The position numbers were made by a program, and so were the translations under genes. Under the pieces are notes generated by a model that saw only the letters and a list, made by a program, of their open reading frames with translations, did no database searches and was not told the DNA's origin. Below, piece by piece: positions 1 through 6,132 of a DNA stretch of 8,075 bases. The DNA comes from an uncultured Actinomyces sp. (GTDB lineage: Bacteria > Actinomycetota > Actinomycetes > Actinomycetales > Actinomycetaceae). Location: contig CALIZH010000176.1 in the NCBI GenBank assembly GCA_938028585.1, positions 1 to 8,075 on the forward strand, read 5' to 3'. Position 1 is the first letter of the stretch. Every line of letters starts with the position of its first letter.

Positions 1-612
1 GACGGCACCTTGGTCACCTGGCGCGCTTACGGCTTCCTGGACGATATTGTTGGATTCGGTCCTGAGAATTTCCTGGCTTTGGCTCGTGAGGTAGCCTCCC
101 GACTACCGGATGAATCGAATGCGTGGGAGCCGACCATGGATGACGATGTTCCGACTACCGGGATATTCGTGGACTACCAAGCACGCTCGCTGCGCTGGTG
201 GTCGCTCCGGGACGAGGACATGCACCTGGAGGATTTCACGGCGTTGTGGCCGGGATGGACACTCACCAGCACTTCCGACGACTACTCATGGCATCAAGAA
301 CTCGCCGGCGAGGTATTCCGTACTTGGACTAACGACGTAGACGAATGCCGCTCTTGGATCGCAAAGGCCATCGAGGAAGGCGCACGAGCCAACCCGCTCG
401 TGAGTATGGCCATCGCCCTGTCAGGCCAGGGGCACGAGGTCAGCCCGTACGCCTCCGCCTTGGAATTCGTTCCCTCCAACCGCAAGGCCACGATGGAAAG
501 CTTCGACCGGCTCCTCGATGCCGTGCGCGACGAACCATTGAAACCCGCACGAATGATCGACCGACACGGAACCATCACACCTCCGTTGAACGAGGAAGAG
601 CGGACTTGCTGA
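1..612 (+). CDS. Hypothetical protein, Trp-rich, 5' end outside window
   Basis: I do not recognise this protein. The frame is open from base 1 to a TGA at 610-612, so the in-window part is 203 residues and the true start probably lies upstream. A TTG at 10-12 is possible but has no visible Shine-Dalgarno sequence and no stop before it. The product is soluble-looking, with no membrane segment or signal peptide. It is acidic and unusually rich in tryptophan: nine Trp, including a WW pair and the segment ALWPGWTLT near the middle. The C-terminal third is more helical and basic, ending in EERTC. Size, acidity and Trp content would fit an immunity-type or other accessory protein, but that is only an impression and no function is assigned. 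It is on the same strand as the YjbR-like gene, 150 bases downstream. Confidence 0.7.
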   Translation, partial: DGTLVTWRAYGFLDDIVGFGPENFLALAREVASRLPDESNAWEPTMDDDVPTTGIFVDYQARSLRWWSLRDEDMHLEDFTALWPGWTLTSTSDDYSWHQELAGEVFRTWTNDVDECRSWIAKAIEEGARANPLVSMAIALSGQGHEVSPYASALEFVPSNRKATMESFDRLLDAVRDEPLKPARMIDRHGTITPPLNEEERTC

Positions 613-619
613 GCCGCCC

Positions 620-636
620 CTTGGTGCCTCACCAAG
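620..636 (+). terminator. Short hairpin just after the first gene
   Basis: A perfect 7-bp inverted repeat, CTTGGTG and CACCAAG, with a 3-base CCT loop starts 8 bases after the stop codon of the upstream gene. The position suits a transcription terminator, but there is no T-run after it, so it is at best a weak or factor-assisted one. It could also be chance. Confidence 0.25.
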
Positions 637-752
637 TCCCCAACCCGCCAACGCTTTGTCCGGAAGTCATACCCTTGTACCCCTCCTGACGCACCCCAGG
701 GCATCCCGCCACCTCGACAATGCATTTTTGTTACTCGGACGACGCAGTGAAT

Positions 753-757
753 GGAGG
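753..757 (+). promoter_or_regulatory. Ribosome binding site fixing the YjbR-like start
   Basis: GGAGG sits 5 bases before the ATG at 763. It overlaps the earlier in-frame ATG at 751 and so argues against that codon as the start, since nothing Shine-Dalgarno-like precedes 751 at a useful distance. Confidence 0.75.
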
Positions 758-762
758 TCCTC

Positions 763-1185
763 ATGAAGGCCGACCTAGATGATGAACAGCTTTGGAAAAC
801 TGTCGTCGGCGCTGCGCTCGAGCTTCCCGCCAGCGAGCTCTATCCCTTCAATGAGGAATGGGAGGTCGCGCGAGTATGCGGCAAATGGTTCATGATCTCA
901 ACCGTCCGCGGGAAGCGGATGGTGAATCTCAAGGCTGATCCGCAGGACGCGCGGGCACTGTGTGAAAGCTTTGAATCAATCACTCCGGGTTACCACATGA
1001 ATAAGAAACACTGGATCACCGTCATGCCGGGACCGGGGATTAACGACGAACTCGTCCGCGAGCTTGTCATGGAGTCGTACCTGCTGGTAGTCGACGGGCT
1101 GCCGAAGTATCAACAGCCCGTCAACCCCGCAAGCTATGGGCGTCATGGTGCTCGAACCACCAGTGGCGACTGGCGAGAAAACTAA
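763..1185 (+). CDS. MmcQ/YjbR family protein (CyaY-like fold)
   Basis: The predicted protein has 140 residues and belongs to the MmcQ/YjbR (DUF419) family: small proteins with a CyaY-like fold, often annotated as DNA-binding, whose biochemical role is not well settled. Family hallmarks seen are VARVCGKWF (residues 35-43), VNLKADPQDARALCES (54-69), a PGYHMNKKHWITV block (75-87) and the closing helix LVMESYLLVVDGLPK (101-115). The core matches the usual length of about 115 residues. The last 25 residues, rich in Arg, Gly, Ser and Asn, form an extra tail that looks disordered. The start at 763 rather than 751 is chosen from the GGAGG site. The gene is probably ordinary host content next to the defence block, ending 72 bases before the convergent minus-strand remnant. 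Confidence 0.88.
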   Translation: MKADLDDEQLWKTVVGAALELPASELYPFNEEWEVARVCGKWFMISTVRGKRMVNLKADPQDARALCESFESITPGYHMNKKHWITVMPGPGINDELVRELVMESYLLVVDGLPKYQQPVNPASYGRHGARTTSGDWREN

Positions 1186-1257
1186 TGTCACCCATGGATC
1201 GCACGAGGAACCACCCATTGAATCACGTGGGCCAATCCGGGATGTGAGTCTAGAATT

Positions 1258-1596
1258 CTAAGTCACCGTCGCAAGAATCACCGCGCCATTCTCGTTCGAA
1301 GTGGCACAAAGTGGGTGTCGAAGAAAGGTAGCTGGCTGCTTCCAGTCAAAGCAGATCATGCAGCCAAACTTCGTAATCGGCACGCCAAAGCAGTTGATGG
1401 CAATGTTGACCATCGCAGATATTGTGTTTTCCTCGCCGAACCAGGCGGCAGTCTGCTTTGAGGGCAACAGCGCCAATGCTCGTGCTTCGTAGCGGGATGA
1501 GGATGGAAGGCCCTTGGTGACTACCTTGATAGCAGCGAGATCTAGGTACCATCCATATCTAGCCGATTGAGTGTCGTCGTTTTGGTCTAGGCGGGG
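1258..1596 (-). pseudogene. Probable 3' remnant of an unidentified gene
   Basis: On the minus strand a frame stays open for 112 codons from just after a TAA (1597-1599) to a TAG (1258-1260). The translated sequence looks like real protein rather than shadow: it has a balanced composition and mostly G/C third positions. It includes RYGWYLDLAAIKVVTKG, then ALLPSKQTAAWFGEENT and NCFGVPITKFGCMICFDWKQ. There is no ATG before the middle of the frame and no Shine-Dalgarno sequence at a good distance, so an intact gene is unlikely. A 72-residue product from the TTG at 1474-1476 is possible but poorly supported. It lies 36 bases downstream of the CD-NTase stop on the same strand, so it may be what is left of a further operon gene or of an older resident. 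I do not recognise the family. Confidence 0.5.
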
Positions 1597-1632
1597 TTAG
1601 TGGTTAAAACATGTCTCCTCTATTCATTATTC

Positions 1633-2919
1633 TCAACTTCTACGCCCCCACCTGATTGGCACTTCCTGATGCGCTCGGGCTACGATAACGCCATCTTTGA
1701 CTATGTAACACTCGACATAGTGATCACCAGCAAACAGCGTATGTTCAACGTGCGTCGTCGAAGTCTTCCCGCTGAAGATTTGGCCGCGTACTTGATTTCG
1801 CATCAGAGCTTCTTCGCCACGATTCAGTACCTTCCATCGCACCTCGAACGGTCGCGGTACGGTGCAGTTGACAAGCGAAAATTCAAGCTGTTTCTGTGGT
1901 AGCAACGGTAAACGATTGCGTAGGAGTTCGGGAAGAAGCCATGTCCTAAACCCCTTTTGGGTGACAACGCATTGAATATTCACGCTGTATTTCAACTTCA
2001 CGGGGTAGAGATCTTCAATGAACTCTTCGGTGTCGAAATACTCCTCGTCCGCACTAGCTCGTTCCCCGTCGTCGAGTGGGACGAAGCGTCCAAGCAATGC
2101 CCTCCACTTCTTCGGCATGGAGGACTTGCCCTCGGCATCTATTGCCTCTTGGCAGAGCGCTGCAGCCTTCTTTGCTTTTGACTGAAAGTGCTGAGCCTGT
2201 ACCTTCTGGTTACTTCCGAGTGCGTTCCATGAAGATTGCCTGGGGAGAGATTCAAGATAGGTAAAGAACTCCAATAACATGGAGTCGTAAAGCAGAGTCG
2301 GGTCCTCGTAACCACTGGATTGCTGGAAAAATCGCCAGACAAGTGTGTCAATCAACAGTCCACCCATCTGAACTTTATGCTTCCGTTTCCATGCCCTGGC
2401 GAGTCGGCACAGGATTCGTGCATTTCCTGATGTCTCGGCATTGAGCTTCCTCATTGCAGCAATCTCACTGCGAGGATCGGTTCGCTTCCATGAGTCGCTG
2501 TAGGTATCTGGAAATTCAAATGATCCGTCTTCAGCTTCAAAGCATGGCTGGATCTCAAATTTGAAGTTTGCAAATTGGGCGACGACGACCAGCTGGCTTA
2601 CTCTGACGTCCGTGTCTGGATAGCGTTGAGAGATTGCTTTCCGGGCACGTGAAAGTATGTTGTAGGGACCGTCAGCCGCGTGCGCATCCTCGTAAAGTTT
2701 CTGAGGGAGTATGTAGATGAGGTCGAGGTCAGAGACACCATGAATAGCAGTATTCCTACCCCAGGAGCCAACCATCAGGCGATTGGAACTATTCGAGTCG
2801 GAATCACGAAACTCCTTGTTTAACGACTTAGTGAGTTCGTCTCGTCGTCGATGAACCTCTTCAGCGTTACCAACCTTGAGGTTTTCAATCGTCGCTTCAA
2901 AGAGTGAAATCACATTCAT
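1633..2919 (-). CDS. CD-NTase (SMODS) with AGS-C sensor domain, CBASS-like
   Basis: This 428-residue protein is a CD-NTase/SMODS nucleotidyltransferase, the family that makes cyclic or linear oligonucleotide second messengers in CBASS anti-phage defence. Visible features: a helical N-terminus (1-45); the nucleotidyltransferase signature GSWGRNTAIHGVSDLDLIYI (51-70), with Gly51-Ser52 and acidic Asp64 and Asp66; and FKFEIQPCFE (119-128), where Glu122 is the likely third metal ligand in place of the more common Asp. A helical OAS1-type C-lobe follows, with CRLARAWKRKHKV (171-183) and LLIDTLVWRFF (188-198). The last 120 or so residues (about 305-424) contain FEVRWKVLNRGEEA and HYVECYIVKDGVIVA, matching the AGS-C domain proposed to sense ligands in SMODS proteins. 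The product nucleotide cannot be predicted here. The ATG overlaps the SLATT stop (TAATG) behind a perfect AGGAGG, so translation is probably coupled. Base composition is lower in GC than the restriction genes upstream. Confidence 0.92.
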   Translation of the reverse strand: MNVISLFEATIENLKVGNAEEVHRRRDELTKSLNKEFRDSDSNSSNRLMVGSWGRNTAIHGVSDLDLIYILPQKLYEDAHAADGPYNILSRARKAISQRYPDTDVRVSQLVVVAQFANFKFEIQPCFEAEDGSFEFPDTYSDSWKRTDPRSEIAAMRKLNAETSGNARILCRLARAWKRKHKVQMGGLLIDTLVWRFFQQSSGYEDPTLLYDSMLLEFFTYLESLPRQSSWNALGSNQKVQAQHFQSKAKKAAALCQEAIDAEGKSSMPKKWRALLGRFVPLDDGERASADEEYFDTEEFIEDLYPVKLKYSVNIQCVVTQKGFRTWLLPELLRNRLPLLPQKQLEFSLVNCTVPRPFEVRWKVLNRGEEALMRNQVRGQIFSGKTSTTHVEHTLFAGDHYVECYIVKDGVIVARAHQEVPIRWGRRS

Positions 2920-3503
2920 TAGCTCCTCTCCTCCTTTGCTACCGTCCCCGCCCGCACCCGGTCTTGGGCCTCTGATGTCTTCTCGTCCTTGGACAAGGCA
3001 CGATCAGCACGCCAATAATCAAAACGCGTGGTTCTAGGAACCTCGAGGAGCATGCGCTTTTCCTCAACCTGGAGTTGATTACGACGGTCTCGAACCTCGC
3101 CAGCGGTTAGGGCTCCCGACAGATAATCCGCACGGAGGTTCTCATACGACAAGAAGAAATCACGAGTGATCACGCCTGCTTTACTGTGGGCGTTACATCT
3201 TTCAGGAAAGCGAAGGATGTCACCCATCGTTGCCACGAGAGCACTAATAGTCGCGACCGCACCAGCAATAAGCCCGCCATATCGGTCAGCACCGAAGAAA
3301 GCCGTCAGCGCGGTCAGAAAGGAACCTGCTGCCAGCGTTGTCATCAGAATCGATAGTCCGCGACGCCAACCTTCCCAGCAGTGATACTTATCTGCTGCCT
3401 TCTCGTGGGATTTGTAGGTGTATTGCATCCGAGCCATAGCATCGTCGATATTCGCCAGGAGGTATGCATCTATGTCTTTGGGTTGAGTGCGGTTGGGTGC
3501 CAT
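2919..3503 (-). CDS. SLATT-domain two-transmembrane effector
   Basis: The predicted protein has 194 residues. It has a soluble N-terminal helix (about 8-46), two hydrophobic segments (about 48-70 and 74-96) separated by a short GADRYGG turn, and a long cytoplasmic C-terminal helical part containing FPERCNAHSKAGVITRDFF and the charged segment AGEVRDRRNQLQVEEKR. This layout is that of SLATT proteins (SMODS and SLOG-associating two-TM effectors), which are predicted to form pores or disrupt the inner membrane when activated by a nucleotide signal. The CD-NTase encoded immediately downstream is the natural partner, as effector and signal maker. The frame is open upstream to 3758 inside the Res gene, but the ATG at 3503 is chosen because an AGAGG site precedes it, it begins 13 bases after the Res stop, and the extra upstream residues are basic shadow sequence. 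The SLATT subfamily is not assigned. Confidence 0.85.
   Translation of the reverse strand: MAPNRTQPKDIDAYLLANIDDAMARMQYTYKSHEKAADKYHCWEGWRRGLSILMTTLAAGSFLTALTAFFGADRYGGLIAGAVATISALVATMGDILRFPERCNAHSKAGVITRDFFLSYENLRADYLSGALTAGEVRDRRNQLQVEEKRMLLEVPRTTRFDYWRADRALSKDEKTSEAQDRVRAGTVAKEERS
2930..2935 (-). promoter_or_regulatory. Ribosome binding site for the CD-NTase inside the SLATT 3' end
   Basis: A perfect AGGAGG, extended to AAAGGAGG, ends 10 bases before the CD-NTase ATG, with a second GGAG 3 bases before it. The purine run also encodes the last SLATT residues, Lys-Glu-Glu-Arg-Ser, so effector coding sequence and CD-NTase translation signal are the same bases. Confidence 0.75.
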
Positions 3504-3507
3504 TCGA

Positions 3508-3512
3508 CCTCT
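3508..3512 (-). promoter_or_regulatory. Ribosome binding site deciding the SLATT start
   Basis: AGAGG lies 4 bases before the ATG at 3503 and within the 13-base gap after the Res stop. It supports this start over the in-frame ATG seven codons upstream (3524), which overlaps the end of Res. Confidence 0.55.
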
Positions 3513-3516
3513 TTTC

Positions 3517-6129
3517 TCAGGCATTGGTGACCGGCTGGGCTTTGGCTTTGAGATCCGCCCAGCTGTCTGAGGAGGCAACGTCGTCTTCGTAGGCAATGAG
3601 GTAACCCCATGCCTGATCGGCGTACTCGTCACGGGTGACGAGGTAGCGAACCACTTCCTCGGCAGCTTTGCGCTTGGCTTGCACGGTGTCGTCATTGCGG
3701 CCACGCGCGTCCTTGCCCTCAATGATCCAGTAAATTCCTTCCGTATCCCGCGCAACAAAGTCCGGGTAGTAGGAATCGTGCAGGTTGTACTTGATGGACG
3801 CCCTCATGGTGGTATGCAGCCGCAGCCACCAGGCAATCTGTGGTGAGGTATCCAAGAGCCGTGCCACCTTGTACTCACCACTGAACGAGTCGAAGGATTC
3901 CACCTGGAACAGACTCTTGCGCCAATCCCCGTAGAACGCGCCACGCTGGAATTGGGTGCTCGCCTCGATACGTTCCTGCACCTGCGCGCCAAGCGGTAGA
4001 TAGCGGATTTCAGCCTCCGGCAGCGTGACTGGGCTGAGCACGATCTTGGTGGTACGCTGCCTGGCCAGATCTTTGGCGTAAGCACGCACAAGCTCACCCA
4101 GCTCGCGCTCAGCGCTTTCGTAGGCCTTCACCGTCCACTGGGTGATATGGGTTTCCCGCATAAACTCAGGAATCAGGCTACGCTCTGCGGAGCGCTTTGA
4201 TTCATTAGTAGCTGGAACCACGCGCTGGTTCATCACAAAACGCACCAGCTCAATGCGTACGTTGTCACTCTCGACAGGAAGTGAATCTACCTCGGCGGAT
4301 TCCACATCCACGGACGTGAGCCTGCGCAACTTAGATTTCTTAATCTCGCGGCGTTGCAGGACGTCCTTGCTGTCGGTGACCCGCCGGGCGGCTTCCTGGA
4401 TGAGTTCGGTTGGGATCTTGTGCAACTCGAATAGTGGGTCAACCGGTTCGAGGAACACCCGTGGGAACTGGAATGACACATCCTCGAAGTCGGTGGTGCG
4501 CTTAATCGGATCGGGGGTGCCCAGCGGCACTTGTCCGTACGCTTCAGCGATATCGGAGTCATAGGCGGTCATCAACAGCGTGGCCTGCGGTCCAGATGAT
4601 GCTGCCGATACAGAAGTCCCCGGGGCTGCACTACCTTGCCCAGCAGCCACACCTGCAGCCGTTTCAGTAGCCTGCGGCGCATTCGGAGAAGCACCTACTG
4701 CTACCGAAGCAGCAGGGCCGGTGGAGGACGTCTCCCCGTTGGCAGCGGGTGACGTAGGCGTGGCGATCTGCTGAATGGCTTGCCTTACTGCGTGTGCCTG
4801 ATCTGGGCTAACTGCATCATCCAGACCGAATTGGTGGAGCACTTCCTCATTTTCGAGCAGTTCCACGAAAGAGTGGTGGCTGATGATATCGAGTTGGTCG
4901 ATATGGAGCACGCCCGTGTACTTGCCGAACGGTAGCCGCAGTCCACGTCCCATGGTCTGCTGGGTGAGTACTTCAGACGCCATCGCGCGCAGCGTCACGA
5001 CCACGGCGATGTTCTTGACGTCCCAGCCTTCCTTGAGCTTATTGACACTCACCACTGCGCGCACGGGCGAATCAGGGGCATCCAGGTCATCGAGTAAACG
5101 GCGGGTGGTGGCATCGTCGTGTTCGTTGTCCACCTGCAGTACCGCGAACTGTGAGCCGAAGTATTCACTCGACCGTAGTAGCTCGGTAACTTGGGTGGCA
5201 TGGTTAACGTCCGCACACACCACAAACAGCACCGCATTCAGAGGCTTTAAGCGCTGCTCGGTAATGTAGGTGTCGTAGGCCTGTTGCTTGATTTTCAGCA
5301 GCGCGATGGCGTCACGTAGTTGCTGCTCTTCGCTTGCCTCATCAGCCCCGTAGCCTTTCTGGCGGAACGCCAGGACTGGGGTTTTTACGAAGCGATCACT
5401 AATGGCTTCATACAGTGGGTACTTGAATACGATGTGGTCGCCCTTCTGGGCAGAAGCGGTGAGCCCAACGATCGCTGCCGGGTCTAGCTCTTTGAGCGCA
5501 GCGTTGAACTTCTTCGCACTTGTACCATACAGGTGCGATTCGTCGGCAATAACTACAAGGTTCGGCAGCGACTGCAGATACTCGAACAGGGAGCCAGAAT
5601 CCTCCACGAAGCGCCGCACACGAGTGGCCGCAGAAGCATCCGTCGTCTTCTTGGTGTCACCGTCCAAGTCTTTGGGGGCGATCAGTTGCTGGATGTTGAA
5701 GATAAACGCCATCGACGGATCATTACCGCCCGAGCGCACTAGGTCAGCATTGGCCAGCGATACCCGCCACGCGGAGTAATCCTGCGGAGTGACCACCTCT
5801 GGGGGCACACCAGCTCCAGGAATGTAGCGTTTGGTGCCGGCGCTGAGGTTCTGGATTGTCTTGGACTGCACCGTCAAGGAAGGCGTCACGATCATCACGT
5901 TGCACACGCCTTGGCGGCGGAGGTATTCGATGAATGCGGCCATCAGGTAGGTCTTGCCAACACCGGTGGCCAGGTTCATCACCTGAGGCACATGGCGGTC
6001 AAAGTCATCATCGGTGAGCGCCAGAATCAACTGGCGCAGGGCCCGTTTGTTGGGGCCTCGCAGGTCAAAGTCAGCGGCGATCGAATCAATATCGGACTGA
6101 TCAAAGAAGATACCGAGTTGCTTGTCCAT
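3517..6129 (-). CDS. res: Type III restriction enzyme, Res subunit
   Basis: This 870-residue protein is the ATP-dependent restriction subunit that works in complex with Mod: it uses ATP hydrolysis to communicate along DNA between unmethylated sites and then cleaves. Superfamily 2 helicase motifs are clear: Walker A ATGVGKT (54-60), Walker B/DEAH-type DESH (196-199), motif III LTAS (223-226), LKEGWDVKN (365-373) and motif VI QQTMGRGLRLP (390-400). At the C-terminus, YYPDFVARDTEGIYWIIEGK (787-806) supplies a PD-(D/E)XK nuclease site with Asp790, Glu804 and Lys806. The catalytic motifs appear intact and there is no frameshift, so the enzyme is probably functional. A low-complexity Ala/Ser/Gly/Thr/Pro stretch (about 456-516) separates the helicase from the rest. 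The ATG lies 3 bases after the Mod stop, with GAGGAGG at 8 bases. The length is somewhat below that of classical Res proteins of about 970-1000 residues. Confidence 0.95.
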   Translation of the reverse strand: MDKQLGIFFDQSDIDSIAADFDLRGPNKRALRQLILALTDDDFDRHVPQVMNLATGVGKTYLMAAFIEYLRRQGVCNVMIVTPSLTVQSKTIQNLSAGTKRYIPGAGVPPEVVTPQDYSAWRVSLANADLVRSGGNDPSMAFIFNIQQLIAPKDLDGDTKKTTDASAATRVRRFVEDSGSLFEYLQSLPNLVVIADESHLYGTSAKKFNAALKELDPAAIVGLTASAQKGDHIVFKYPLYEAISDRFVKTPVLAFRQKGYGADEASEEQQLRDAIALLKIKQQAYDTYITEQRLKPLNAVLFVVCADVNHATQVTELLRSSEYFGSQFAVLQVDNEHDDATTRRLLDDLDAPDSPVRAVVSVNKLKEGWDVKNIAVVVTLRAMASEVLTQQTMGRGLRLPFGKYTGVLHIDQLDIISHHSFVELLENEEVLHQFGLDDAVSPDQAHAVRQAIQQIATPTSPAANGETSSTGPAASVAVGASPNAPQATETAAGVAAGQGSAAPGTSVSAASSGPQATLLMTAYDSDIAEAYGQVPLGTPDPIKRTTDFEDVSFQFPRVFLEPVDPLFELHKIPTELIQEAARRVTDSKDVLQRREIKKSKLRRLTSVDVESAEVDSLPVESDNVRIELVRFVMNQRVVPATNESKRSAERSLIPEFMRETHITQWTVKAYESAERELGELVRAYAKDLARQRTTKIVLSPVTLPEAEIRYLPLGAQVQERIEASTQFQRGAFYGDWRKSLFQVESFDSFSGEYKVARLLDTSPQIAWWLRLHTTMRASIKYNLHDSYYPDFVARDTEGIYWIIEGKDARGRNDDTVQAKRKAAEEVVRYLVTRDEYADQAWGYLIAYEDDVASSDSWADLKAKAQPVTNA
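4582..4764 (-). other. Low-complexity linker within Res
   Basis: Res residues about 456-516 consist almost only of Ala, Ser, Gly, Thr, Pro, Val and Gln, with no aromatic residues, between the helicase core and the nuclease half. The coding bases are very GC-rich (41 of 60 in 4621-4680 by hand count). They are not a perfect tandem repeat. This probably encodes a flexible linker. Confidence 0.7.
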
Positions 6130-6132
6130 GTT

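Noticed and set aside
613..762. Promoter for the YjbR-like gene
   Set aside because: The gap contains TTGTCC and an AT-rich patch near 725, but no pair of boxes at a convincing spacing.
294..764. Minus-strand open frame of 156 codons across the first gene
   Set aside because: It is antisense to the coding region, with skewed Arg/Ser-rich composition and no recognisable domain.
1604..1620. GAGGAG followed by ATG just after the CD-NTase (minus strand), a possible start of a lost third gene
   Set aside because: The spacing is only 2 bases, the frame stops after two codons, and it is not in the frame of the remnant. A further in-frame TAA at 1597-1599 blocks a simple one-frameshift rescue.
3504..3758. 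Upstream extension of the SLATT frame to a start at 3758
   Set aside because: It lies entirely inside the Res nuclease coding region in another frame, its translation is Lys/Arg/Thr/Pro-rich shadow sequence, and the ATG at 3503 has its own ribosome binding site and fits the SLATT domain.
4142..4564. Plus-strand open frame of 140 codons within Res
   Set aside because: It is a Ser/Arg/Thr-rich shadow of a well-supported gene. Similar frames over Mod (6152-6907) and Res (4883-5269) were rejected for the same reason.
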